A stretch of DNA of 64,000 bases from Bacteroidaceae bacterium (GCA_017647225.1 JAGCLA010000048.1:1-64000); one strand, 5' to 3'; positions 7,137 through 16,817 are shown, counted from the stretch's first letter. The notes: generated by a model from the letters alone, not told the origin. A program made the numbers and translations.

Positions 7137-9503
7137 TTACTTTACTGTAACCTTTTTCCCGTTAATGATGTAGATACCGGGCTTTGCTATCTCACTTATC
7201 CTACGGCCTGTGAGGTCATATATTGCTGTATCTTCGTTCTCCTCTTCGATATTCTCTATGGATGTTGTTCCGAATAGGCGAAGGTTTACAGAATTCTGTA
7301 TAGCATCGATGGCAATATATGCCTTGTTCATTGCAAGGTGTTGTTTGCTTGCATCGTTTGCATCAGCAACAGCTCTGTAAAAACCAGCCTGGCCATTCTT
7401 CGATGACAGAATATAGCCGGTGGTGAATTCCAAATCGGCACCTGCCGAGTGTGACAAAAGGTTGTTGCTTATAGTTTCAGGTGTTTCGCCTGCAGCAGGA
7501 ACCATTGTCACGTTTCCAGCCTCTTCGCCAACAAGAATAACACCTGTATTTGCCGGTATTGTTCTCGATTCGAATGGCTTGATGCTAACGTAATCGCCCT
7601 TGTCTTCTGTTGCATAGTATGCTGTTACGCCATCAGGTAAAACTGTTGGGAATGGTGCACTGAATGTTGCCATAACTTTGTTGTGCAAGTCTGAAGTCAA
7701 CAGCGGGCTTGTACCTACAGCGTTGAGCTTTGGTGTGTTGGCGTATTCGGCATCTTCGATGACTATTGACGAAGAGAAACTTCCATTGTTGTTGTGGTTC
7801 TGTTTGTAGAATGGGGCGTTAGCCTGGTCAAAAATAGGATTTCCGTTGTTCCATTTAATGACGTAGTAATTTAATGCGTTGGGTCCAGAACCGCTTTCGC
7901 GTCGTCCTTGCATGAGCATATATCTCGTAAGAGTCATGTCTGTACCTTCATCATAATTGTTGCCTGTAGTCATTTTGGTAATTATCAGATCGCTCCATTT
8001 ATCTTCTGAAGTGTCGTAATTATCCCTTACGCCTCCATTTCCGGTGCCTCTCCAGCGAAGATATTTGCCGGCGTTGTTTACAAAAGCATAATTTCCGTTT
8101 TCTAATTCACGGCATATGAATACTGTGGCTTCTTCCTCTACTGTTGTAAGGACTATATTTGTGCCATCGTATTTGAACCAGCAAGTCGAGTGGTTTGCAT
8201 CAGCCTGTACATTCTTGAATGTATAGGCTTTTCCACTTACAGGCATGTTTACTTCAAGTGTCTCTGTAAGATCCTCTATTTCTGTAATCTTTTCTTCAAT
8301 TTCTTCGATTGTGGCATTTTCGCTTTCATTACTATAGAAGAGCATAATATCCCACAAATCGTATGAGAAATCCTCATTTGTTGAAGAGAGTTGTCCTACT
8401 GCGGGTCCTATTATATGTAATGTTTGATCCCAGGCAATGATCTGTTCGATTTTACGTTGCAGTTCATTTCTAGCCTCTTCTTTCAAATCTTTGTAATATA
8501 CATAGAATTCTGTTATCAGTACTCCTTTATTCTGATCGGTAATTGTAAATTCTGTGGCATCTGTGTCGAGATCTGATACAGCAATTTCCTTTGTCGTTGT
8601 GTCAACAGTATTGTTTGTTCCGTTGATGCTAACTGTTGCACTATAGTCTAACGACGGTTGTCTTTTTGTGTACTTAAAGGTATAGCCGGTTATCTTGTAA
8701 CCTTCAGAAATGCTAATTTTGTATATTGTCGTATTGCCGCTTCCGTCTCCACCCCTGAAATCAAAATCGGTGTCGCTGACTTTTTGAATGTTGTTCTTGT
8801 AATTATTTTTTGCAATAATTGTTATTAGTGGAGTGTTTGCAGCTTTTGCAGCTTTTGTCTGCCACTTGCTACACCAGCTGGTGTTGTTTATAGTGCCGGC
8901 ATTAGTTGCATTTGCATCTCTGTAGAGGTCACCAGTGATAAGGCTTATCTGCTGCTGTTTCAAAGGAAAGACTTTCAGGGCCTCTGTGGGGTTGAACTCT
9001 CCGGCTACTGTAATAACAAGTTTATTGCCGTCGTCGGTTTCGTCAAAGTTTGCGTTTACGCCTGCGACAGCATTTTGAGGCATGGCCAGGTTCAGCTTGT
9101 TTATGCCGTTCATCTTAATGACAAAGTAATTGTCAAGTTTCTCTATTGTAACATAGCTATCTGGCATGTTAGAAAACTGTATGTAGCCGTTGCTTGCTCT
9201 TACTGCGAATTTTTTCTCGCTTACACTATATAAGTAGTAGGTTTTATTGTGTTGTATCAATGCAAACTGCTGTGTTGGATTGTTGGGGTCTTTTGCGACA
9301 TCCCGATTAGGATAATTACCGTATGTACCACCACTGGTTGACAACCATTCAGCATTTGCTGCTGCATAGAAAACGCCACGAGCACCGTCTATTGAGCTGA
9401 TTTGATAACATTTGTCGTTACTCAATTCGCTGACATCTGCTATCTGTGCCATTGCACTCATTGTCAGGAGCAACGATACAATTATTAAAGTAAATTTTCT
9501 CAT
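7137..9503 (-). CDS. Large secreted lectin-like protein with C-terminal sorting tail
   Basis: 788 residues from the ATG at 9501-9503, where a clean signal peptide starts (MRKFTLIIVSLLLTMSAMAQ); the longer frame is leader. Rough layout: 20-190 beta-rich module with RICIN-like Trp/Tyr pattern; 190-338 a beta-sandwich-like module (LYRDA...SW..W... ending KGVLITEFYVYYK) that also occurs twice in the giant sialidase; 340-420 helical Glu-rich linker; 430-590 second RICIN-like part (YAFVNNAGKYLRWRG); about 700-760 a beta region; last 30 residues are the IYDLTGRRI...GIYIINGKKV tail. No catalytic motif is seen. Probably exported and attached to the cell surface to bind glycans. Transcribed from a promoter with a (TA)9 spacer. 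Confidence 0.8.
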   Translation of the reverse strand: MRKFTLIIVSLLLTMSAMAQIADVSELSNDKCYQISSIDGARGVFYAAANAEWLSTSGGTYGNYPNRDVAKDPNNPTQQFALIQHNKTYYLYSVSEKKFAVRASNGYIQFSNMPDSYVTIEKLDNYFVIKMNGINKLNLAMPQNAVAGVNANFDETDDGNKLVITVAGEFNPTEALKVFPLKQQQISLITGDLYRDANATNAGTINNTSWCSKWQTKAAKAANTPLITIIAKNNYKNNIQKVSDTDFDFRGGDGSGNTTIYKISISEGYKITGYTFKYTKRQPSLDYSATVSINGTNNTVDTTTKEIAVSDLDTDATEFTITDQNKGVLITEFYVYYKDLKEEARNELQRKIEQIIAWDQTLHIIGPAVGQLSSTNEDFSYDLWDIMLFYSNESENATIEEIEEKITEIEDLTETLEVNMPVSGKAYTFKNVQADANHSTCWFKYDGTNIVLTTVEEEATVFICRELENGNYAFVNNAGKYLRWRGTGNGGVRDNYDTSEDKWSDLIITKMTTGNNYDEGTDMTLTRYMLMQGRRESGSGPNALNYYVIKWNNGNPIFDQANAPFYKQNHNNNGSFSSSIVIEDAEYANTPKLNAVGTSPLLTSDLHNKVMATFSAPFPTVLPDGVTAYYATEDKGDYVSIKPFESRTIPANTGVILVGEEAGNVTMVPAAGETPETISNNLLSHSAGADLEFTTGYILSSKNGQAGFYRAVADANDASKQHLAMNKAYIAIDAIQNSVNLRLFGTTSIENIEEENEDTAIYDLTGRRISEIAKPGIYIINGKKVTVK

Positions 9504-9596
9504 TCTTGAAATGTTTATTCGTTTGTTAATCATTTTGTTATAGGTTGTCTGCATTATAGGCGGTTGCCCAAAATGGCATAATGTACCCATTTTGTG

Positions 9597-9625
9597 CAAA
9601 ATTATATATATATATATATAACAAA
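9597..9625 (-). promoter_or_regulatory. Promoter with (TA)9 spacer for the secreted protein
   Basis: On the minus strand: TTTG (9622-9625), 17 nt made almost entirely of TA repeats (9603-9620), then TAATTTTG (9597-9604), a perfect TAnnTTTG. The 17-nt spacing is slightly short of the usual 19-20, so gain of one TA unit would move it to 19. Confidence 0.65.
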
Positions 9626-9673
9626 TATTTTTTGCTGTTTTTTGTTAAAAAGTGCATCCTTTTATGTTAACGG

Positions 9674-9704
9674 TTGCTTGTTTTGAATGAAAATGATATT
9701 TTTG
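9674..9704 (+). promoter_or_regulatory. Promoter of the radical SAM gene
   Basis: TTG (9674-9676), 20 nt, TATTTTTG (9697-9704). It is divergent from the (TA)9 promoter and 33 nt before the ATG. Confidence 0.7.
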
Positions 9705-9736
9705 TGTAAAAATAGGAACTATATAACGCGTGCTGA

Positions 9737-10591
9737 ATGATAACACGTTGCTATCTCGAAATTACAAACATCTGTAACCTTGACTGTCTGTTCTGTCCCA
9801 AAACGGACAGGGCCAAACGTAAATTGTCGTTGGAGGAGTTCGACTTGCTTACGAATCGTCTGCAAGGAAAAATAAAGTTTCTCTATTTTCATCTGATGGG
9901 TGAGCCTTTGCTTCACCCGAATCTGCCACAGTTCATCACAATGGCTCGCGACAAGGGTTTTATCCCTGTAATCACAACTAACGGAACATTGTTGTCGCGT
10001 GCGCATAACATCATTGCTTCTTTGCCTCACAAGGTGCAGATATCGCTCCATTCGCACGAGGGTAACGGAAAGGAGAATCCCGAGCAGTATATAAAGGAAG
10101 TTATGGAATTCACGCAACGTGCTGCAGAAGCCGGTATAGTGGTGGTGCTGCGCTTGTGGAATCAGGGTGGATATGAAAGCCAGAACGACCATTTGCACGA
10201 ATTGATTGCGGAGTATTTTCCGCGTCCTTGGAGCGAACGTTACTATGGCTGGTGTGTAACAAAGAATGTATATCTGGAGTATGCACGCATTTTTGAATGG
10301 CCGGATGGTGAACGTGAGGAGAATGACGAAAAGGAGGCTTTCTGCTATGCTCTGCGTAATCAGATAGGTGTGCTTGTCGATGGCAGTGTTGTTCCTTGCT
10401 GTCTTGACCATAATGGAACAATCACTCTCGGCAATCTGTTTGAACAACCTTTGGATGAAATCCTATCTTCTCCACGCGCGCGTGCCATATATGACGGCTT
10501 TACGCGCCATGAGGCTGTTGAGCCTTTGTGCAAGCGTTGTGGATATGCTGCTGTCATAAAGAAATTTCTTGGCAGAGGAAATTCTCGCTAA
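9737..10591 (+). CDS. Radical SAM/SPASM domain protein
   Basis: 284 residues. ICNLDCLFC holds the CxxxCxxC [4Fe-4S] cluster motif (Cys13, Cys17, Cys20). HLMGEPLLHP and TTNGTLLS follow the usual radical SAM core order. The C-terminal part has CCLDHNGTITLGNL and CKRCGY, a SPASM-type auxiliary cluster domain. The substrate is unknown. SPASM enzymes often modify peptides or proteins, and the gene is divergent from the operon carrying a small peptide, but many Bacteroidetes keep such a gene alone, so a link is speculative. Confidence 0.85.
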   Translation: MITRCYLEITNICNLDCLFCPKTDRAKRKLSLEEFDLLTNRLQGKIKFLYFHLMGEPLLHPNLPQFITMARDKGFIPVITTNGTLLSRAHNIIASLPHKVQISLHSHEGNGKENPEQYIKEVMEFTQRAAEAGIVVVLRLWNQGGYESQNDHLHELIAEYFPRPWSERYYGWCVTKNVYLEYARIFEWPDGEREENDEKEAFCYALRNQIGVLVDGSVVPCCLDHNGTITLGNLFEQPLDEILSSPRARAIYDGFTRHEAVEPLCKRCGYAAVIKKFLGRGNSR

Positions 10592-10605
10592 TTTGCTCCA
10601 TACTA

Positions 10606-10636
10606 TTGTTGTTTGATGAAATTTTTGTTACGTTTG
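10606..10636 (+). promoter_or_regulatory. Promoter of the acyl-CoA ligase gene
   Basis: TTG (10606-10608), 20 nt, TACGTTTG (10629-10636). Confidence 0.6.
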
Positions 10637-10671
10637 TAAAAATATAACAGTTAATAAGAATTTTATATACA

Positions 10672-12357
10672 ATGAATCAGGTTTACAAACGTATGCAAAA
10701 AATGCGCGAGAAGTATATTGATACTATCGCAAAACTATATGACTACGCTACAACAGTCTATTCAAAAAAGACTTACACACAATGGTACGATACAAAAGAG
10801 GGCAGTTATACCTACGCTTCGTTCAAGAGCGAGTGTGATGCACTTTCAAAGAAACTGACACAGTACGGTATTGGCACCGGTGATAAAGTTGCTATTTTTT
10901 CTCAAAGTATGCCTAACTGGTCAGTTGCTTTCTTTTCTACTGTTGCATTCAGCAGAATCTCTATTCCTATTTTGCCTGACAGCTCAGAGAATGAGGTAAC
11001 TAATATCATAAACCATTCTGAGAGCAAGGTTATTTTTGTTTCTAAAAGGCTTGCAGGAAAAATTGCTCCTGAGGTCATGGAGAAAATGACTCTTGTTATA
11101 GAACTTGATACATTCGAGGTCATCAAGTCGGACGATGAAAAGTTTACATGTGACGGTCGTACGTCCAACCCGACACCTGACGATATTGCGACAATCATAT
11201 ACACATCGGGTACGACTGGCAGTGCCAAAGGTGTGGTGCTAAGCCATCGTAATCTTACCTCAAACGTCATCACATGCTATCACTCATGTAAAAGAACTGA
11301 AAAGGACCGCTGGCTTTCTATCCTGCCTATGGCTCATACTCTTGAGATGACTCTCGGCATGCTCTATCCTATGTATACCGGTTCTACTGTATATTATCTG
11401 CCTAAACCGCCTGTGGCATCGTTGCTACTCAAGGCTATGCAGGTCGTGAAGCCTACAACAATGCTTACAGTGCCGATGATTATTGAAAAGGTTTATAAGG
11501 GAAGCGTGTTGCCGACTATTGCAAAGAGCCGTACATTGAAGTGGATGAATGTGCATATGAACAAACTTATGTGCAAGATAATAGGAATGAAGCTCAAGAA
11601 GACTTTCGGCGGACGTATCACGTTCTATGGTATCGGTGGTGCCAAGCTCGATCCTGAGGTCGAGAGCTTCTTGCTTAAAGCCGGTTTCCCTTATGCTATC
11701 GGTTATGGCTTGACAGAAACTTCTCCGCTGCTCGGTTATGCGATGAAAGGTTGGAGAGCTGTAGGCTCTTTGGGCTATCCTGTATATAATGTAAAGCTTA
11801 AGCTGCATAACGTTAATCCTGAAACGGGAGAGGGAGAGATTGTGGCTAAAGGTCCGAATATAATGTTGGGTTACTATAAAGATCCTCAAAGAACGAAGAG
11901 TGTATTTACCGAGGATGGTTGGTTCCGTACCAGCGATATTGCCGTTCAGGACGAAAAGGGACGTTTTTATATAAAAGGACGAAACAGCAATATGATTCTT
12001 GGACCATCGGGAGAGAATATATATCCCGAAGAGATTGAGAATGTCTTGAACAATGTTGAGGGTGTAAGTGAGTCTATTGTCGTTGAACGTAACGGTCGTC
12101 TTGTTGCTCTTGTTGCTCCTATAGAGAATTTTATTCAGTGGGACAATGAAAGCGAGGATAAAATTTATGAAAGCATTGACAAGTGGAAAGCTAAAATCCT
12201 GAACATAACAAACAAGAATGTGAACAAATCTTCTCAGGTCAGCTCGGTTGAGGTTATGAAGGAACCGTTTGAAAAGACTGCAACGCAGAAAATCAGACGC
12301 TTCAAGTACAAGGAATCGGCTCCGACAGTTGAGGAAGAGAAGAAAAACAAGAAATGA
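10672..12357 (+). CDS. Long-chain fatty acid-CoA ligase (AMP-binding)
   Basis: 561 residues of the ANL superfamily. The P-loop IIYTSGTTGSAKGVVLSHRN is at about 177-196, YGLTETSP (A5) and GWFRTSDI (A7) follow, and a C-terminal IKGRNSNMILGPSGENIYPEEIE carries the hinge region. It activates fatty acids with ATP and CoA at the membrane. A late catalytic Lys is likely in the KTATQKIRR end. Monocistronic between its own promoter and terminator. Confidence 0.9.
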   Translation: MNQVYKRMQKMREKYIDTIAKLYDYATTVYSKKTYTQWYDTKEGSYTYASFKSECDALSKKLTQYGIGTGDKVAIFSQSMPNWSVAFFSTVAFSRISIPILPDSSENEVTNIINHSESKVIFVSKRLAGKIAPEVMEKMTLVIELDTFEVIKSDDEKFTCDGRTSNPTPDDIATIIYTSGTTGSAKGVVLSHRNLTSNVITCYHSCKRTEKDRWLSILPMAHTLEMTLGMLYPMYTGSTVYYLPKPPVASLLLKAMQVVKPTTMLTVPMIIEKVYKGSVLPTIAKSRTLKWMNVHMNKLMCKIIGMKLKKTFGGRITFYGIGGAKLDPEVESFLLKAGFPYAIGYGLTETSPLLGYAMKGWRAVGSLGYPVYNVKLKLHNVNPETGEGEIVAKGPNIMLGYYKDPQRTKSVFTEDGWFRTSDIAVQDEKGRFYIKGRNSNMILGPSGENIYPEEIENVLNNVEGVSESIVVERNGRLVALVAPIENFIQWDNESEDKIYESIDKWKAKILNITNKNVNKSSQVSSVEVMKEPFEKTATQKIRRFKYKESAPTVEEEKKNKK

Positions 12358-12363
12358 TATCCA

Positions 12364-12402
12364 TAAAAAAGGTTCCCAAAACTGGGAACCTTTTTTATTT
12401 GA
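12364..12402. terminator. Bidirectional terminator
   Basis: AAAAAAGGTTCCCA and TGGGAACCTTTTTT form the stem around an AAAC loop. It ends the ligase gene and the sulfatase gene from the other side. Confidence 0.88.
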
Positions 12403-12410
12403 ATGTCATG

Positions 12411-13940
12411 TTATTTTGGAAGGGTGATATTGTTGAACTGGTCAATGTTGCTTGCTGTGTGCTCGCGTTTGATAATCTCCTTCATCTCATTGACAATCTC
12501 GGGATATTGCGAAGCGAGGTCTTTGTCCTCGTGGCTGTCGGTAACAAGGTCGTAAAGGAAACAATTTCCATTCTGTACTACCAGTTTCCAGTTGCCCATG
12601 CGGAGTGCCATCATGTTTGTTTCGTGGAACTCCCAATAGAGGAAATCATGCTTCTCCTGCTCGCCTTCGCCCAACAATGTTGGAGCGAATGAAATTCCGT
12701 CGAAGTAATCAACCTCAAGGTTCTTGTTGGTGTAACGTTCTACATAGTTCTCAATGCCTGCAACATCGCAGAATGTAGGCATAAGGTCATAGAATGCGAG
12801 TTGGTGGTCATTGATGACACCGGCTTCAACTTCGCCCGGCCACCATGCGATGAACGGTACTCTGATACCGCCTTCTGTTGTTGAACGCTTTGTTCCGCGT
12901 AGCAATTTTTCTGTGTTGAAATAATCAGGGTCGGCACCGCCTTCGGTGTGAGGGCCGTTGTCGCTCGTAAATATAACCAATGTGTTCTTGTCAAAGCCTT
13001 TCTCTTTCAGCTTGGCAAGCACTTCGCCTACATAAGCATCAAGACGTGTAACCATTGCGGCGAACTGCTGGTGTGCGATGTTTGTCGGGTTGTAGCGTGA
13101 GCCTTGATCACCGCCATAGCTCTTTTCCTGACAGAATGCACCTTGGTATGCCTGCAGGATAGAGTCGTTGGGCTGTATGAGCTCTGCGTGAGGCAATGTG
13201 TATGTGAACACACCAAAGAATGGGGTGTCTGCGCTTTGCTCGTCAATCCATTTCATGGCTCTCTGGTGAATGAGGTCGGCCGAATAGTCCTTGCGGTTCT
13301 TGTAATCATCGCCATACAATTGATGGTTGATGTTGTTGTAGAGTGTATCGCGTTTTACCTCTGTATCACCGGCCTTGCGACTGTATGAGTTTAGGAAGTT
13401 GGGGTAGTAGAGGTGTGCCTGGAACTGACAGATATACCCGTAGTATTCATCGATACCGCGTTTGTCGGGTGTCGATACTGAACCTTCGTAACCTCCTGCC
13501 CACTTGCCGAACATACCAGTGTTATAGCCGTTGTCTTTCATAATCTCCGGCAGAATGATATGATTAGGGTCATAAGGCTCCTGACCGACAAGGCTGTAAT
13601 CGGTTGTTACACCATATTGCTGGTTCAATACGTGATTTCCCCAGTACTCCTTGTTACCGCGTACTTTGGTGTGGCCTGTGTGCTGTCCTGTCATGAAGCA
13701 GGCGCGTGATGGAGCACTTACAGGGCTTCCTGCATATGCCTGTGTAAAGAGCATGCCTTCTGCAGCCATACGGTCGAGGTTGGGAGTGCTTATATACTGC
13801 TGGCCATAACAACCAACATCGGCATAACCAAGGTCATCACACATTATATAAATGATATTTGGTTTCGCAGCCTCTTGTGCCTGTACCGTTGCCGAAGCGA
13901 GTAGTCCGCAACCGAAAATCAATAATTTGTTCTTGTCCAT
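12411..13940 (-). CDS. Secreted sulfatase, Ser-type
   Basis: 509 residues with signal peptide (cut after about TVQAQ22). IMCDDLGYADVGCYG binds calcium. The active-site signature is S75-A-P-S-R79, the Ser-type sulfatase motif in which Ser is oxidised to formylglycine by an anaerobic maturase. FTSDNGPHTEGG is the second metal-binding region. It resembles family S1 arylsulfatases acting on sulfated glycans. It is the second gene of an operon with the 784-residue lectin-like protein (12-bp gap). The anSME gene needed for activation lies at 42725. Confidence 0.92.
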   Translation of the reverse strand: MDKNKLLIFGCGLLASATVQAQEAAKPNIIYIMCDDLGYADVGCYGQQYISTPNLDRMAAEGMLFTQAYAGSPVSAPSRACFMTGQHTGHTKVRGNKEYWGNHVLNQQYGVTTDYSLVGQEPYDPNHIILPEIMKDNGYNTGMFGKWAGGYEGSVSTPDKRGIDEYYGYICQFQAHLYYPNFLNSYSRKAGDTEVKRDTLYNNINHQLYGDDYKNRKDYSADLIHQRAMKWIDEQSADTPFFGVFTYTLPHAELIQPNDSILQAYQGAFCQEKSYGGDQGSRYNPTNIAHQQFAAMVTRLDAYVGEVLAKLKEKGFDKNTLVIFTSDNGPHTEGGADPDYFNTEKLLRGTKRSTTEGGIRVPFIAWWPGEVEAGVINDHQLAFYDLMPTFCDVAGIENYVERYTNKNLEVDYFDGISFAPTLLGEGEQEKHDFLYWEFHETNMMALRMGNWKLVVQNGNCFLYDLVTDSHEDKDLASQYPEIVNEMKEIIKREHTASNIDQFNNITLPK

Positions 13941-13952
13941 ATCTCTATATTT

Positions 13953-16307
13953 TTATTTTCTCAAGTAAATTTTGCTGTTCTTATAACCGTTCTCTGTCTT
14001 TGCACACACAATATATACTCCTTCGCAGAGTTCGGCAGTGTCAATTGTGTTTCCTGTATTTCTTGCTACAATAGCGGCATCAATGGTGTATAATGTCATG
14101 CTTGTAATGTCGCAATTGCCAATAGCTGTTATTTTGTTGTTCTGTAATGTGAATACAATATCTTCATCAGCAACAACGCTCTTTACGCCTGTTGTTCCTG
14201 TTGTGTTTGGAGTAAAATATGCTACCAATTTTACGTTGTGGTCAACAGTGAATGTATATTCAGCATTGGTTGAAACAACAACACCTTCTTCGCGCCAGCA
14301 AACGAATTGTGCATTACCGGTCGGAACAGCCTTGGCTGTGAGTGTTGTGCCGTATGCGTAATTTTCGGCAACCTCTGACAGAGTGGCACTACCTCTGTCG
14401 TCTGCATTGACTGCGACGGTAGCTGTACGGTTCTCTTCTGCTTTAACTACCTTTATATGGAAATCATAGATAAAACCATAGACGTCGTCTTCGGCAAGGT
14501 CAAGGCCGTTGCTGTTTATACGCAGACGCATGCGTGTCTGTGTCTCTTCGGCCCACTCGGGAACAGTCGCTTCGGCATTGCCTTTTGTTCCGTTCAATGT
14601 AAGCGGTACGGCTGTTTCAAAAACACCGTCGCTGTTCCAGTCGAAATGAGCAATGGCTGTCAAAGCGTTTGTTGCGTTTTCTGAAAGGGTTACATCGATG
14701 TTGAATTTCTCGCCTTTTATAACTTCGCCCTTATCCATGGCATACATTATATGCCAATTGCCCGGTTTTGAATTGCTTTCGTAAATGATATTGTCAACAG
14801 CACCTTCGCCACGGATTTCGGCTCTCTTTGCGTAAATGTTGCCTGTTGCGCCGCATGGGTTGTTGTAAATCTTCAATGTGCGTGAGTATGCACTGCGTAC
14901 GCGGGTAAAACGGAACAGACTGTCGCTATCAACCTTAAGCGTTGTGTTGTTGCTTGTAAAGTAATAGTATCCGTTGATTTCGCCTTTTTTTACCTTCCAT
15001 TTTGTTTCGAGGTTTTCACCTGCTATGATGTTGCCGTCATTTATTCCAATTACAGTTGCCGGCTCGCTTGCCGATGCTATCTGAAAACCTTTTCCATCGT
15101 TTGTGCCTACAAAATACCACTCCTGGTTCTCGTCAAAGCTGTCGGGGGTTGCCATAGACGGCTTGTTGTCGGCAAAAGTAAGGTTTTTACCGCTTGGTGT
15201 CTGTACATTGTAGCTTGCACCAATGTTGCCGATAGCATTACTTATTGCAAATGGGCGCAATTCATATAAATCTTCAGTTTCAACGAGTGTCCAATATGAA
15301 CCGACCTTATCGGTTCCTGCATTCCAGGTAATTACATAATTTGATGCACCATCTTTGTTCAATGCACGCGGATTACTGCTCTCGTTACTGTAATTATCGC
15401 AGTCGGTAGAACTGAAATACCAACAATTGGCATTTTCGCCACTTGTGGCAGCTGTCTTTGCCATGTAGTATTCTACAGGCTGAATGCTTGTCTGAACTTT
15501 AGAATCAGATGACGGTGTCAGGTTGCAACTGCCCAAATAGTTCCCTGTAGCTGTGTTCTTTATATAGAAACAATTCTCATTTTCTGTAGGGATAAACATC
15601 CAGAACTGTTGTTTTGTAACATCCTTTCCTTGAACAGTCATTCTGCCATCAGGCTCCTCTGTGATATAGTTAGCTCCGGTATTCTTCCAGGATATAAGAT
15701 ATACCTTACCTTCGCCCTCTACAGGCTCTGAGGCCGGTTTTACTTCGTAGGCATAATGTATTGTCCAACCGCCTGTTCCTGTATTATACAATGGAGTGCC
15801 GGAATCACCGTTCTGTACATTAACCCAAGTGTTGTCGTCTTTGACAAAACGTACAAGGTTTGAGTCATCGCTTCCGTTGATGTATGACTGAGAGTCACCA
15901 TCGCCATTGAAATTACTTGCTCCGCTGCCTTTTGATGTAGGGTTTGTTGTTGTGAATACAGCGGCATTGTCTATAGTTCCAAAATCCTTTGGCGAACTTT
16001 TCTGCATGTATGTACCATTTAACTTCTTGAGATGATATGCTCCGGCAACACCTTTTTGAACAGGTGTCCAAACAAATACTGCCTCGTTTGCGAAGGCTTG
16101 TTTGCTGTAAGGTGTAGCACCTGTATTTCCATAAAACCAATAGTTGTTGGTGCGTGACAGGTTCTTTAATGCAATAAGAGTCTCTGTTGTCATTGCATTG
16201 AGTTCTGCCGACGTGTATTTCTTTGTCGTAGGTGCATAAGTTACTTCCTGAGCAACTGCTATACTCATAAAGAGCATGCATGTAATGGAGAGTATAAGTC
16301 TTTTCAT
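13953..16307 (-). CDS. Secreted multi-module lectin-like protein with sorting tail
   Basis: 784 residues. Signal peptide MKRLILSITCMLFMSIAVAQ. About 30-500 are several RICIN/beta-trefoil-like modules (repeated patterns such as YLGSCNLTPSS, ENCFYIKNTATGNYLG). About 535-617 matches the GEVED-type domain (AHFDWNSDGVFE...RMRLRINS). About 629-699 looks like an InlB B-type repeat (GTTLTAKAVP...FVCWREEG...YTFTVDHNVKLVAYF). The last 55 residues are a type IX-like tail (GVYIVCAKTENGYKNSKIYLRK). No catalytic motif found. It probably holds the downstream sulfatase's glycan substrate at the surface. Confidence 0.8.
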   Translation of the reverse strand: MKRLILSITCMLFMSIAVAQEVTYAPTTKKYTSAELNAMTTETLIALKNLSRTNNYWFYGNTGATPYSKQAFANEAVFVWTPVQKGVAGAYHLKKLNGTYMQKSSPKDFGTIDNAAVFTTTNPTSKGSGASNFNGDGDSQSYINGSDDSNLVRFVKDDNTWVNVQNGDSGTPLYNTGTGGWTIHYAYEVKPASEPVEGEGKVYLISWKNTGANYITEEPDGRMTVQGKDVTKQQFWMFIPTENENCFYIKNTATGNYLGSCNLTPSSDSKVQTSIQPVEYYMAKTAATSGENANCWYFSSTDCDNYSNESSNPRALNKDGASNYVITWNAGTDKVGSYWTLVETEDLYELRPFAISNAIGNIGASYNVQTPSGKNLTFADNKPSMATPDSFDENQEWYFVGTNDGKGFQIASASEPATVIGINDGNIIAGENLETKWKVKKGEINGYYYFTSNNTTLKVDSDSLFRFTRVRSAYSRTLKIYNNPCGATGNIYAKRAEIRGEGAVDNIIYESNSKPGNWHIMYAMDKGEVIKGEKFNIDVTLSENATNALTAIAHFDWNSDGVFETAVPLTLNGTKGNAEATVPEWAEETQTRMRLRINSNGLDLAEDDVYGFIYDFHIKVVKAEENRTATVAVNADDRGSATLSEVAENYAYGTTLTAKAVPTGNAQFVCWREEGVVVSTNAEYTFTVDHNVKLVAYFTPNTTGTTGVKSVVADEDIVFTLQNNKITAIGNCDITSMTLYTIDAAIVARNTGNTIDTAELCEGVYIVCAKTENGYKNSKIYLRK

Positions 16308-16327
16308 ATAAATTAGGATTTATGTTC

Positions 16328-16357
16328 CAAAAATAACTTATTTAATCTAAAATTCAA
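16328..16357 (-). promoter_or_regulatory. Promoter of the lectin/sulfatase operon
   Basis: Minus strand: TTG (16355-16357), 19 nt, TATTTTTG (16328-16335), just 20 nt before the ATG. Confidence 0.75.
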
Positions 16358-16420
16358 TAGGTATAACGTATTTTATTATGCCCCTTTGCTGTATTCGGGC
16401 TTCCTCATTCCTGTGTATAA

Positions 16421-16451
16421 AATATGGCAGCCATTTTGTGACTGCCATATT
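16421..16451 (-). terminator. Hairpin after the SemiSWEET gene
   Basis: AATATGGCAG and CTGCCATATT form a perfect 10-bp stem with an 11-nt loop, just past the stop codon of the SemiSWEET gene. Confidence 0.65.
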
Positions 16452-16469
16452 CGATATATTATTGCCATA

Positions 16470-16757
16470 TTATTTCTTTTTGAAATAGTCGTTGTGTATT
16501 TTTATTCCGAATATAATACAACTGCAAAAACATGTAACAGCATTGGTAACGAACATTGACCATATAATATTAGGACGGTGCAACAATCCTTGCAGCATAA
16601 ATGCAAAAGCTCCAATGGCCATCATCAGGAATGTCGGCAGTGCTATACCGTCGGTGTTGCGGGTACGTATGGTTGCAATAGCTTGTGGTAGAAAACCCAG
16701 AATAAGACCGATACTTGCGATATAACCGCAAATTGTATAAAAAAGACTTTGTTCCAT
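16470..16757 (-). CDS. SemiSWEET-type sugar transporter
   Basis: 95 residues with three membrane helices, one triple-helix bundle. The PQ-loop signature GFLPQAIATIRTRNTDGIALP is in helix 1/2. Such proteins dimerise to move sugars across the inner membrane by facilitated diffusion. Substrate cannot be read from sequence. Monocistronic, between prmA and the lectin/sulfatase operon. Confidence 0.88.
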   Translation of the reverse strand: MEQSLFYTICGYIASIGLILGFLPQAIATIRTRNTDGIALPTFLMMAIGAFAFMLQGLLHRPNIIWSMFVTNAVTCFCSCIIFGIKIHNDYFKKK

Positions 16758-16817
16758 AATCTTTTAATTGCTAATTGATTATGGAACAAAGTGTGTGCGT
16801 GATATGTTCTGTTGTCG

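Noticed and set aside
9719-10447. 242-codon minus-strand frame opposite the radical SAM gene
   Set aside because: Shadow of a gene with clear cluster motifs; no family features of its own.
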